Source: Halomonas colorata (GTDB lineage: Bacteria; Pseudomonadota; Gammaproteobacteria; Pseudomonadales; Halomonadaceae). Taken from it: DNA of 64,000 nucleotides. Made by a program: the position numbers and the translations under genes. Numbering within the stretch: position 1 is the first letter of the stretch; every line of letters starts with the position of its first letter. Location: assembly GCF_014897985.1 (NCBI RefSeq), contig NZ_JABUZA010000013.1, forward strand, positions 1 through 64,000. Reading direction: 5' to 3'. This document shows, in pieces, positions 1-8,515 of this stretch. The notes below the pieces were generated by a model that was not told the DNA's origin, did no database searches, and saw only the letters and a list, made by a program, of their open reading frames with translations.

Positions 1-296
1 CCCGAAGATAACAAAAGCGAATCAAACTTGGCTCAAGGTTCAAACGAATAGTACTGCAATATTCCGAAGAATATTACTGTGTTCGCCTGCCTTGATATTT
101 GGTGACTTGTCACCCTCATCGGCAAACGCCCACATGAATTACCTGATCAAATTATTAAAGAGCTACCGAAGGACGCTGCCCGTTCGATGTGGGGCGTATT
201 CTACCCAATTTCTCCGAAGGGTCAACCACTTTTTGCATTTCTTTTAAGACGATAGTGCATCTATAGAAGAAACGTCTTTCTTCCGGCTGCCTATAG
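1..296. other. Non-coding start of window with two inverted repeats and a possible gene remnant
   Basis: No complete gene is visible. A 7-bp perfect stem with a CGAA tetraloop lies at 58-75, and an inverted repeat GGTGAC-TT-GTCACC at 101-114. On the plus strand 106-255 is an open frame of about 49 codons ending in TAG, without a convincing start or ribosome site. Its translation includes the segments PDQIIKELPKDAAR and WGVFYPISPKGQPL, which look protein-like rather than random, so it may be the tail of a decayed gene. I could not assign it to a family. Confidence 0.35.
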
Positions 297-1298
297 CTAT
301 TCAGGCTTCACGGCAGCCAAGCGCGCGAGCAACTCCTGGCGTCTGGATTCAGACGTAAAGGCTTCGGTGATGGCATTGCGATTCAATTCGACAAAAGCGT
401 CTTCATCCCAGCCAAATGCTTCAGCGCAAGCTATATGATTAGCCAACAGCCCACCACCGAAGTAGGCAGGGTCATCCGAACTGATGGTGACGTTTAGTCC
501 TTTATCTAAAAGTGCTGGCAACGGATGGTCGATTAATTCATCAACCACCTTAAGACTAGTATTGGAAAGTGGACATACCGTGAGTACCGTTTGCTGCTCA
601 TAGAGGCGATCCACGACCTCATCACTTTCCAGGCAGCGGATGCCATGATCAATACGACAGACATCCAGCATATCCAACGCTTCGAGAATATACGCTGCAG
701 GCCCTTCCTCTCCGGCATGAGCCACCCGAGCCAAGCCTATCTCTTTAGCACGGTTGAAAACGGCGACAAATTTAGAGGGCGGATGATCACGCTCAGCGCT
801 ATCCAGACCAATGGCATCCAGTAGCTTCCAATAGGGTGCCGCCTGCTCAAGCACCTGAAGCGCCTCATCGGCAGGTCTGTCGCGTAAAAATGCCATGATC
901 AAACCAACACTTAGGTCTAGCGTTTGCTCGGCTTCTTCTTTGGCACGTAACAATCCGGCCATGACAACATCAAGTGCAATGCCACGCTGTAAGTGAGCCT
1001 GAGGGTCAAAATGCATATCAATGTGAACAACGCCTTCACTGCTGGCCCGCTTGAAATAATCCATGGCCAGATCAAAAAAATCCTGTTCGTGACAAAGAAC
1101 ATTCATGCCCTGGTAATACAGATTTAAAAACCCTTGCAGATCCTTGAACTGATACGCGGCCTTGGCTTCACCAACGGAGGCATACGGCAACGTGATGCTA
1201 TTACGCTCCGCCAGCGCAAACATAAGCTCTGGCTCAAGAGAGCCCTCAATATGTAAATGAAGCTCGATTTTAGGAAGACGGCGTAAAAAATCCTGCAT
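297..1298 (-). CDS. add: Adenine deaminase of the adenosine deaminase family (Add-like)
   Basis: This is a 333-residue metal-dependent amidohydrolase of the adenosine/adenine deaminase family. It has the N-terminal metal-binding HLH motif (H14, H16), followed by EGSLEPEL. The general acid motif HAGEEGP lies mid-protein, and a late SDDPAYFGG stretch carries the metal-binding and catalytic aspartates. EGSLEPEL, HAGEEGP and CPLSNT resemble the Pseudomonas branch shown to deaminate adenine to hypoxanthine rather than adenosine to inosine, so adenine is the more likely substrate (inference). The start has a clear AAGGA ribosome site 7 nt upstream. It lies 32 nt downstream of cydC and may share its transcript. 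The product hypoxanthine would feed the Hpt enzyme encoded at 36 kb. Confidence 0.85.
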   Translation of the reverse strand: MQDFLRRLPKIELHLHIEGSLEPELMFALAERNSITLPYASVGEAKAAYQFKDLQGFLNLYYQGMNVLCHEQDFFDLAMDYFKRASSEGVVHIDMHFDPQAHLQRGIALDVVMAGLLRAKEEAEQTLDLSVGLIMAFLRDRPADEALQVLEQAAPYWKLLDAIGLDSAERDHPPSKFVAVFNRAKEIGLARVAHAGEEGPAAYILEALDMLDVCRIDHGIRCLESDEVVDRLYEQQTVLTVCPLSNTSLKVVDELIDHPLPALLDKGLNVTISSDDPAYFGGGLLANHIACAEAFGWDEDAFVELNRNAITEAFTSESRRQELLARLAAVKPE

Positions 1299-1330
1299 GA
1301 CTTTTCCTTAGCGCTCTTAGAGTAAGCGCA

Positions 1331-3058
1331 TTACTTTCTTTGACTGAGCTCTCCAGCACTTAGGTGCCAGTGGTGACTTATCTGATGTGCTAGTCCGCCA
1401 ATCAAGCCGTGGTGAACAAAAAAGATAACGGTGCGCCCTGCTAACCACTTAGAAAGCGCATTGGCCACCTTTTCAGCAGTGTCATGATCGATCGCGGCAA
1501 AGGGCTCATCCAGAATAACCACCGAGGGATCCATTAATAATAGCCGAGCGAGTGCAACGCGTCGGGCTTGGCCACCCGAAAGCTGCTGGCCCCGCTCACC
1601 TACCGGCGTTTGCAGCTGCCTGGGAAGTGATTGAACCCACTCATCCAGCGCCATCGCCTCAAGCACATCCCACAGCTCGGCGTCGCTGGCATCAGAATTG
1701 CCTAGACGCAGATTATCTTCCAGCGAAGCATCAAAAAGATCCACCTGCTGCGTCAGCAATGCAACACGCTGGGATCGCTGACATTCAGGCACCCTAACAG
1801 GCAAGCAGTCACCTACGCTAACATCGCCGCTAGACGCTACAAGGCGGCCGGTTAAAAGCGCCGCCAAGGTACTTTTACCTGCACCGGAACGCCCCGTAAT
1901 AAGCGCCTGCTCGCCTGGCATAAGCTGAAATGACACGTTAACAAGCGCTGGCTCTATACTGCCAGAATAGCGATAGGTTACATGATCCAACGACAAGTCA
2001 AGGCCGCGGGCGGGTAAGGACTGATCCTTATCCAATACCCCTTCAGACCCTAGTGCATTTAACCGCTCTGCCGCGGCGACGCTGCCACCCAAGCGCGCAA
2101 AAGCGCCAGGAAGCGGAGTGAAAACCTCATTAATACCCAGAAGCACCAGCAGCAGCATCACAAGAATAGGCCCGGCGATGACATCACTTGCCACCATCAT
2201 ACCGCCTACCCATACCATCCATAGCAACAAAAGCCCGGTAATGACGCCAATAATACTGTTACCCAAGGCAACGCTGCGCCCAAGGCGACGCTGATTATCT
2301 AACGCCGCCATTTCATGTGCCTGCACTTGATTTCGGTGCCAAGTGGCCGTGCGATAAGCTATCAGCTCCGCAGAGGCCTGCAACTGATCAACCACTAACC
2401 GGCGAAGCCCTTCTTGATCAGCCACCTGGCGATGGCTATGCGCAAAGCTTAAGCGCGCCACTCCATAAGTAAGGCCCAACCAAAGGAGAAGCAGTACACC
2501 CCCTACCCAAAGCGCAACGCCGGGCAGCCAAATGGCAATAAAGAGACTTACGCCAGCAATGACCAGCAGACTAACCAGCGGTGGCATCAACAGCCGCAGA
2601 TATAAATTATCCAACGCATCGATATCGGCGGTTAAGCGGCCCAACCAATCACTCACACGCTGGCGCCGTAAGGCAGCCTCATCTAACTGCATTAACTGCC
2701 CAAAAACCCGATAACGCAGATCGGCCAACAGGCGCAGCACTGTATTGTGGTTGTAAAGACGCTCAATATAGCGGGCAACCGTACGTAACAGCGCAAAAAA
2801 CCGGATACCCCCACCCGGCACATACACATCCAATCTAGCGGGCATCCCCAACAAAAAGGCGATACCGGTTAACGCACAAGCAGTAATAAACCAGCCGGAA
2901 AGCCCTAATAGTGCAAGACCAGCAGCAAGGGTTAACCAAATGAGCAAAGCGCCCAGCATAAACTTTTGTCGGCGCTTCACCATTAGCGCCACCCAAGGCA
3001 ACAGCGCACGTCGCGCTTGGGATAGCATGGCCACAGAAGATGACGCGTTATGTTTCAT
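1331..3058 (-). CDS. cydC: Heterodimeric thiol ABC exporter CydDC, subunit CydC
   Basis: This 575-residue half-transporter exports cysteine/glutathione to the periplasm with CydD, which is needed for assembly of bd oxidase. An N-terminal six-helix membrane domain contains the family hallmark LLGLSGWFIT near residue 50. The C-terminal ATPase domain has Walker A GRSGAGKST, signature LSGGQARRVALAR and Walker B VVILDEP followed by the H-loop HH. Its start overlaps the end of cydD by 11 nt, so the two are translationally coupled. It is the last oxidase-related gene of the cydABDC cluster, with add following. CydC is told from CydD by the N-terminal SGWFIT motif and by gene order. Confidence 0.93.
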   Translation of the reverse strand: MKHNASSSVAMLSQARRALLPWVALMVKRRQKFMLGALLIWLTLAAGLALLGLSGWFITACALTGIAFLLGMPARLDVYVPGGGIRFFALLRTVARYIERLYNHNTVLRLLADLRYRVFGQLMQLDEAALRRQRVSDWLGRLTADIDALDNLYLRLLMPPLVSLLVIAGVSLFIAIWLPGVALWVGGVLLLLWLGLTYGVARLSFAHSHRQVADQEGLRRLVVDQLQASAELIAYRTATWHRNQVQAHEMAALDNQRRLGRSVALGNSIIGVITGLLLLWMVWVGGMMVASDVIAGPILVMLLLVLLGINEVFTPLPGAFARLGGSVAAAERLNALGSEGVLDKDQSLPARGLDLSLDHVTYRYSGSIEPALVNVSFQLMPGEQALITGRSGAGKSTLAALLTGRLVASSGDVSVGDCLPVRVPECQRSQRVALLTQQVDLFDASLEDNLRLGNSDASDAELWDVLEAMALDEWVQSLPRQLQTPVGERGQQLSGGQARRVALARLLLMDPSVVILDEPFAAIDHDTAEKVANALSKWLAGRTVIFFVHHGLIGGLAHQISHHWHLSAGELSQRK

Positions 3059-4712
3059 AACTTATCTCCTCCAGGTGGCCATTACGCATTTCAAGATGCC
3101 GCTGAGCTGCCTTAATAGCAGCCGGGTGATGAGTCGCCATGACCATTGTGCGTCCTTGGGCCGCCCACGTAAGCAACGCCTGAATAACCACCTCTTCGGT
3201 TTCTGTATCCAGGCTTGCCGTTGGTTCGTCGAGCAAGATCAAAGAGGCGTCACTCAAGTAAATACGTGCCAAGGCAAGGCGCTGCGCCTGGCCACCCGAC
3301 AAGCCTAGTCCACGCTCACCTATCATTGAGTCCAAGCCATGGGGCAGCTTTTCTAACAGAGCCTTCAAGCCTGCCTGATGAAGCGCCTCCAGCATGGCCG
3401 GTGCACCTGCATGTGGGTTAGCTAAGTGCAAGTTATCAGCCAAACTGCCATGTAACAGACTTGGCTGCTGGTCGAGCCAGGCATAACGGGGTTGCGCTAG
3501 CTCCAGAGAGCCTTGAGATGGCATTAGAAAACCGGCCAACAGAGCCAGAAGCGTTGATTTACCGCTTCCCGACGGACCGCTAATGGCAATAATGCTACCT
3601 TTTTTCACCGTTAGATCAATCGGCCCTAACACCCGACCACGATTCGCGTACTCCACACTCACATTTTTCAATACGGCAATGTCATCGACCGCATCAGGCT
3701 CATTCAGAGAGCTTCGCTGCACGCTCGTTTCATTAAGCACTGTAATCAGACTTTCCGCCGCACCCAGCGCCGTTGCCCGGTCATGATAGTGCTGGGAAAG
3801 CGTCCTTAAGGGCTGAAAAAATTCTGGAGCAAGCAGCAATACAGCTAATCCAGAAAAGAGTGTTAGTGACGTTGCCGGCCCGTAATCGATATACCCAAGC
3901 AAGCCAAAACCCACGTACATCGCGATCACCGCAATAGCCACCGATGCAAAGAACTCAAGCACGGCAGAAGATAAAAAAGCCAGCCGGAGAGTCCGCATAC
4001 TTAACCGACGGTAGTCATCAGTTGCCCACCATACATCTTTATGCGCACTCGCCGTTCTTCCGAATAGCTGAAGCGTACTCATTCCCCGCACGCGATCAAG
4101 AAAGTGGGCAGAAAGACGTGCCACAGCCGCAAACTGATCGCGATTAACCCGTTCAGCCCCCATACCCACCAGCGCCATGAATAGAGGAATGATCGGCGCG
4201 GAAATTAACAAAAACACAGCCACCAAATAATCAAGCCTGATCACGACCAAGAAAATCAGTAGTGGCAGCAAGGCGGTAATACGTAGCTGGGTATAAAAAC
4301 GTGCGAAATAGCCATCCAGAGCTTCGATATTCTCCACGGCCTGAGTCGCCAAAGCCCCGCTTTGTTGGTAAGCCAGCCATACTGGCCCAAGCGCCCAACA
4401 TTTATCTAGCACTTGGCGTCGCGCATGCTGGCGAATGCGCAAACTAGCCTCTAGGCTAATCGTTTCCTGTGCCCACTGACATATACCCCGCCCCAGCACA
4501 CAAAGCGCCAGCAAAACCAGCACGTTAACAAGTTGATAAGGAGATTGCTGATGAACAGTAAGCTGCTCCACCAGCCACGCAAGACCGACTACGATGATAA
4601 CCGTCTGCACGCCTGCTAAAACGCCAAGAAAAGCGGCGAGATGTAATCTTCGCCGCTCTAATGCTGCTAACGCTTTCAACCAGGAGCGAGCGGTCAACGA
4701 CTGCTCTGTCAT
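3048..4712 (-). CDS. cydD: Heterodimeric thiol ABC exporter CydDC, subunit CydD
   Basis: This 554-residue ABC half-transporter partners CydC. The membrane domain is residues 1-320, with the typical CydD start (LERRRLHLAAFLGVLAG). The ATPase domain contains Walker A GPSGSGKSTLL, signature LSGGQAQRLALAR and Walker B LILLDEPTASLD. CydDC exports reduced thiols and is needed for haem insertion into cytochrome bd in Escherichia coli. It begins 15 nt after cydB ends, so there is no room for a cydX small-subunit gene between them. It overlaps cydC by 11 nt. The gene order cydA-cydB-cydD-cydC ties the exporter directly to its client oxidase. Confidence 0.93.
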   Translation of the reverse strand: MTEQSLTARSWLKALAALERRRLHLAAFLGVLAGVQTVIIVVGLAWLVEQLTVHQQSPYQLVNVLVLLALCVLGRGICQWAQETISLEASLRIRQHARRQVLDKCWALGPVWLAYQQSGALATQAVENIEALDGYFARFYTQLRITALLPLLIFLVVIRLDYLVAVFLLISAPIIPLFMALVGMGAERVNRDQFAAVARLSAHFLDRVRGMSTLQLFGRTASAHKDVWWATDDYRRLSMRTLRLAFLSSAVLEFFASVAIAVIAMYVGFGLLGYIDYGPATSLTLFSGLAVLLLAPEFFQPLRTLSQHYHDRATALGAAESLITVLNETSVQRSSLNEPDAVDDIAVLKNVSVEYANRGRVLGPIDLTVKKGSIIAISGPSGSGKSTLLALLAGFLMPSQGSLELAQPRYAWLDQQPSLLHGSLADNLHLANPHAGAPAMLEALHQAGLKALLEKLPHGLDSMIGERGLGLSGGQAQRLALARIYLSDASLILLDEPTASLDTETEEVVIQALLTWAAQGRTMVMATHHPAAIKAAQRHLEMRNGHLEEISYET

Positions 4713-4727
4713 CTGGATGCCCCTGGC

Positions 4728-5729
4728 TTAGTGATATCCTTCACCCACACGCACCTTGCCGCGGAATACCCAGTATGTCCATGCGGTATATACCAGGATA
4801 ATCGGGATAACAAAGAGTACGCCGATCAGAAGAAATAGCTGTGACTCAGGCGCCGACGCTGCATCCCACAGCGTGTAATTAGGCGGTACAATCATCGGCC
4901 ATTGACTTACAATCAAACCAAGATAAGTGGACACATAGATGCCGATGGTAGCAAGAAAGGGATAGCTTTCACGTCGCTGCTTGACCGACCTAAATACCAG
5001 AAAGGCAAATAACAGCGCCATTGCCGGAAAGATCCAGATTAAACGAAGATTACCAAACCAGCGCTCCCAAACTACCTGATTTACAAAAGGCGTCCAGATA
5101 CTGATGATGGCAAATACGACCAGCACCATGGCCAGCAAAATGGGAGTAATTTTATACGCCCATTCCTGCACATGCCCTTCAGATTTCAGAATAAGCCATG
5201 TAGAACCTAACAGCGCGTAACCTGCCATCAGACCCAAGCCGGTTACCACAGTAAAAGGCGTCAACCAATCAAACGCGCCGCCAGTATAAACAAAATTCTC
5301 GGTTTGGAATCCCTGAATATAAGCCCCCACAACGACCCCTTGAGCAAAGGCCGCAATTGCGGAACCCCAGCTAAAGGCACGATTCCACCAGTGCCGGTTA
5401 CGGCGTGACTTAAAGCGAAACTCAAACGCGATACCGCGAAAAATCAAACCGGCCAGCATAAGAAACACACCCAGATAAAGCGCTGGCAGAAAGATCGAAT
5501 AGACCAAGGGAAACGCCGCTAGTAGGCCAGCCCCCCCCAGCACCAGCCAGGTTTCGTTTCCATCCCATACCGGCGCGATGGAGTTCATCATTACGTCACG
5601 AGAGTCTTCATCCGGGGCGAACGGGAATAGAATGCCTAACCCCAGGTCAAAACCATCCATCAATACGTACATGATGACGCCAAACCCAATAATCCCAGCC
5701 CAAATAATCGATAGATCAAACATTTCCAT
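4728..5729 (-). CDS. cydB: Cytochrome bd-type (cyanide-insensitive) ubiquinol oxidase subunit II
   Basis: This 333-residue integral membrane protein has about eight to nine helices. The start MEMFDLSIIWAGIIGFGV and the segment DGFDLGLGILFPF are typical of CydB/CioB. It pairs with CydA in the inner membrane as the non-pumping quinol oxidase that reduces oxygen to water. At 333 residues it is close to the CioB branch of pseudomonads (about 335) and shorter than E. coli CydB (379). The start lies 3 nt after the cydA stop. The carboxyl end, WVFRGKVRVGEGYH, matches the family. Confidence 0.93.
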   Translation of the reverse strand: MEMFDLSIIWAGIIGFGVIMYVLMDGFDLGLGILFPFAPDEDSRDVMMNSIAPVWDGNETWLVLGGAGLLAAFPLVYSIFLPALYLGVFLMLAGLIFRGIAFEFRFKSRRNRHWWNRAFSWGSAIAAFAQGVVVGAYIQGFQTENFVYTGGAFDWLTPFTVVTGLGLMAGYALLGSTWLILKSEGHVQEWAYKITPILLAMVLVVFAIISIWTPFVNQVVWERWFGNLRLIWIFPAMALLFAFLVFRSVKQRRESYPFLATIGIYVSTYLGLIVSQWPMIVPPNYTLWDAASAPESQLFLLIGVLFVIPIILVYTAWTYWVFRGKVRVGEGYH

Positions 5730-5732
5730 GAT

Positions 5733-7148
5733 TTAGCTCCTCACCGGGTCAACGTCGTCATCAAAGGGAGTATGGGCCGCAGATAACGGGCGTTTGGGGC
5801 GGTCGGCATCTCGGTCAGCCGATGCCTGTGCATGCTCGGGCAGCATGCCATTACGCACCACGCGGGTTATATAATAGATACCGGCGTAAAAGACGACGGC
5901 ATACACCAACACATAACCAATTAACGTAGCCAAGGCCATCCAACCGGTCAGCGAAGGAGTAACCCCTTCTGCATGCGTCATCACTCCGTATACTAGCCAA
6001 GGTGCACGGCCCGATTCGGTAACTACCCAGCCTGCAAGAACGGCGATAAAAGGTAGAGAAATCATGCCCACCAGTGTCTTAAGAAATACTGGACTCTCAT
6101 AGATACGACCTTTACGGCGCAGGAGAAGGCCAACAAATGCGGTTGCAATCATTAACAGGCCAATACCCACCATTACCCGGAAAGACCAGAAAACGAGCAT
6201 GACAGGCGGCTGCTCCTCAGGCGGTACCTCGCTAATGCCTGGAATTTCACCATCAAATGAGTGCGTCAAAATGAGGCTTGCCAGATTGGGAATGCCAATA
6301 GCCAAGCGGTTTTCCTGAGCCTCCTGATCCGGCAGCGCAAACAACAGTAAGGGCACGTTAGTCGCCGTTTCCCAGTGACCTTCCATTGCTGCCACCTTAG
6401 TAGGCTGATGTTCAAGCGTATTTAGGCCATGATAATCGCCTACTACTGCCTGAAGAGGCGTCAAAAACAGCAGTAGCCATAAACACATTGAAAGCGCACG
6501 CCGATTGGCCTCTGGATCACGACCACGCAGCAAGAACCATGCGCTCACGCCGGCAACGACAAAACCACCGGTAATAAAGGAAGCCATTGCCATATGCGCA
6601 AAGCGATAAGGGAAAGAGGGATTAAAAATTGCTTCGCTCCACGAGGTTACGTGGAAGCGGTTATCGATAAGCTCAACGCCTGCTGGCGTATGCATCCAGC
6701 TGTTAGCCGATAATATCCAGAAAGCAGAAATAAACGTTCCCACAGCTACCATGGTCGCAGCCAGCAAATGGATGCCCTGAGGCACTTTTCCACGGCCAAA
6801 AAGCAATATGCCCAAGAAAGCTGCTTCAAGGAAGAAAGCGGTCACCACTTCGTAGCTGAGCAATGGGCCAATGAAATTGGACGCCGCCAGAGAGAAGTTG
6901 CTCCAGTTCGTACCAAACTGGAACGACATCACAATTCCTGACACAACACCCATACCAAACACAACGGCAAACACTTTTGTCCAAAACAGCGCCAGCCGGT
7001 CCCAGGCCGGGTTTTGCGTTTTGAAAAAAAGTCCTTGTAATAGCGCAATATAAGACGCCAATCCAATCGTGAACACAGGGAATATAGTGTGAAAGCAGAC
7101 AACAAATGCGAATTGGATTCGCGACAACATTAAGGGATCGAGTTCCAT
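5733..7148 (-). CDS. cydA: Cytochrome bd-type (cyanide-insensitive) ubiquinol oxidase subunit I
   Basis: This 471-residue catalytic subunit binds the three haems. H20 (haem b595 ligand), E100, E108 and H185 (haem b558 ligand, in PYRFAHMA) are present, as are the WSFRVM segment and the SGRAPW motif. The quinol-binding Q loop is short, and with the overall length this marks the CIO branch (P. aeruginosa CioA about 488; E. coli CydA 522). The hydrophilic, Asp/Arg-rich tail is cytoplasmic. A TAGGAG ribosome site precedes the ATG. It is the first gene of cydABDC and probably has its promoter in 7149-7353. The CIO assignment rests on length and motif resemblance, not on an alignment. Confidence 0.93.
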   Translation of the reverse strand: MELDPLMLSRIQFAFVVCFHTIFPVFTIGLASYIALLQGLFFKTQNPAWDRLALFWTKVFAVVFGMGVVSGIVMSFQFGTNWSNFSLAASNFIGPLLSYEVVTAFFLEAAFLGILLFGRGKVPQGIHLLAATMVAVGTFISAFWILSANSWMHTPAGVELIDNRFHVTSWSEAIFNPSFPYRFAHMAMASFITGGFVVAGVSAWFLLRGRDPEANRRALSMCLWLLLFLTPLQAVVGDYHGLNTLEHQPTKVAAMEGHWETATNVPLLLFALPDQEAQENRLAIGIPNLASLILTHSFDGEIPGISEVPPEEQPPVMLVFWSFRVMVGIGLLMIATAFVGLLLRRKGRIYESPVFLKTLVGMISLPFIAVLAGWVVTESGRAPWLVYGVMTHAEGVTPSLTGWMALATLIGYVLVYAVVFYAGIYYITRVVRNGMLPEHAQASADRDADRPKRPLSAAHTPFDDDVDPVRS

Positions 7149-7353
7149 TACACGCTCCTAGGCCTGAATTGATATCCCATTCATGGTTAATACAAGCTTA
7201 GTTGTGCCTCGCGGGCTGTGCATTTTAGTTATAAGCACCTAAGCCTATTCTTTACTTATATTGTCATCTTACTGACTTACCTCTTACTATACACCGACCA
7301 ATTTTCTTCAAAACGTGTCTCATTGACGCACATCAAATAACGCCGATAAATTA
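7149..7353 (-). promoter_or_regulatory. Upstream region of cydABDC
   Basis: This AT-rich 205-nt stretch lies between cydA and the antiporter gene, both on the minus strand. It must carry the cyd promoter unless the antiporter reads through. I found no convincing promoter hexamer pair. TTGAT at 7169-7173 is only half of an FNR/ANR-type site; the second half is not conserved. Confidence 0.35.
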
Positions 7354-8328
7354 TTAAGATAAAACTACAATACTCACCATATAGCCGGTATAAGCTATAA
7401 AAAGAGTAAATAGCACGCCGCCCTCCAAACGATTAATTCGGCGAGGGCGTCCACGCCAGGAAAATGCGAACAGGATCATCAGCAGTGTCATACAAGTCAT
7501 GATGCTCCAATCACGCACCAGCACTTCGCGGCCTGCATCGATCGGGGCAATAACCCCCGCCAATCCGACCACCGCCAAACTATTAAACAAGTTAGAACCC
7601 ACGACATTGCCCAGCACCATGTCGTGCTCTTTACGGCGCAGCGCACTAATTGATGAGGCAAGTTCCGGCAACGATGTGCCTACCGCCACGACGGTTAAAC
7701 CGATAATCAGGTCGCTCACTCCAAAACGTTGAGCAATTTCGACCGCTCCCCATACCAACATGCGCGAGCTAACAATCAAAAATACCAAGCCAACCAATGT
7801 CCACATAATAGCTTTGCCACGTGACATGGACTTACTATCGAGCGATTCAGACACATCATCGACAAGTGAGTCGTCTTGCTGTTTTTTCGAGCGGATGATA
7901 CTAAAACCAATAAACACGGCCAGGGTCACTAGCAAGACAGCCGCCTCCCAACGTGCAACCCAACCGTCCCATAGCATGAGACCGGTAATAAGCGTGACCA
8001 GTATGAGAAACGGCATCTCTTTACGGATAACGCTTGAGTGCACGGCCAAGGGAGCGATGAGCGCCACAAACCCCAATACCAGGCCAATATTGGCAATATT
8101 GGAACCATAGGCATTGCCTACCGCCAACCCTGGATTACCTTGTAAGGCAGCTAATACAGACACCATCATTTCTGGCGCTGAGGTACCAAACCCAATCACC
8201 AGCATACCGATCAGCAAGGGGGAGAGGCCGAGCCAGCGTGAGGTAGCGGCAGCGCCGTCAACAAACTTCTCAGCACTCCAGATCAATAACACCAATCCTA
8301 CCAATACCGCTAGAACAGGAAGCAACAT
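7354..8328 (-). CDS. Calcium/sodium antiporter (CaCA family, YrbG-like)
   Basis: This 324-residue protein has ten predicted membrane helices. Its two homologous halves each carry the CaCA alpha-repeat signature: GFGTSAPEMMVSVLAAL near residues 47-63, and VAVGTSLPELASSISALRR in the second half, each followed by a GN..GSN stretch. These acidic and asparagine residues bind the exchanged cations. The family exchanges Ca2+ for Na+ (or H+) across the inner membrane. A hydrophilic loop, residues about 155-170 (SKKQQDDSLVDDVSES), separates the halves. The start has a strong AAGGA ribosome site. It is monocistronic as far as visible, and it is divergent from pqiA. Confidence 0.9.
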   Translation of the reverse strand: MLLPVLAVLVGLVLLIWSAEKFVDGAAATSRWLGLSPLLIGMLVIGFGTSAPEMMVSVLAALQGNPGLAVGNAYGSNIANIGLVLGFVALIAPLAVHSSVIRKEMPFLILVTLITGLMLWDGWVARWEAAVLLVTLAVFIGFSIIRSKKQQDDSLVDDVSESLDSKSMSRGKAIMWTLVGLVFLIVSSRMLVWGAVEIAQRFGVSDLIIGLTVVAVGTSLPELASSISALRRKEHDMVLGNVVGSNLFNSLAVVGLAGVIAPIDAGREVLVRDWSIMTCMTLLMILFAFSWRGRPRRINRLEGGVLFTLFIAYTGYMVSIVVLS

Positions 8329-8515
8329 TTCATTTCCTTATTGAACAAATATTAGGCACTATCGCGGCTGCATCCTTGACTAACCCGATGCTCCGGTCAA
8401 GTACGATATAAGCTATTATTTGTCTAAGCCGGATTTGTAAGCTAAATGGCCTAGACTCTGTTAGTTTTACTTTGAATTCGCATTGAGAGTGTCGCATTTG
8501 CCCCACTATCGTTTG

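Noticed and set aside
4713-4727. cydX gene between cydB and cydD
   Set aside because: The gap is only 15 nt.
7155-7185. FNR/ANR site before cydA
   Set aside because: TTGAT at 7169-7173 is present, but the matching ATCAA half is missing at the right spacing.
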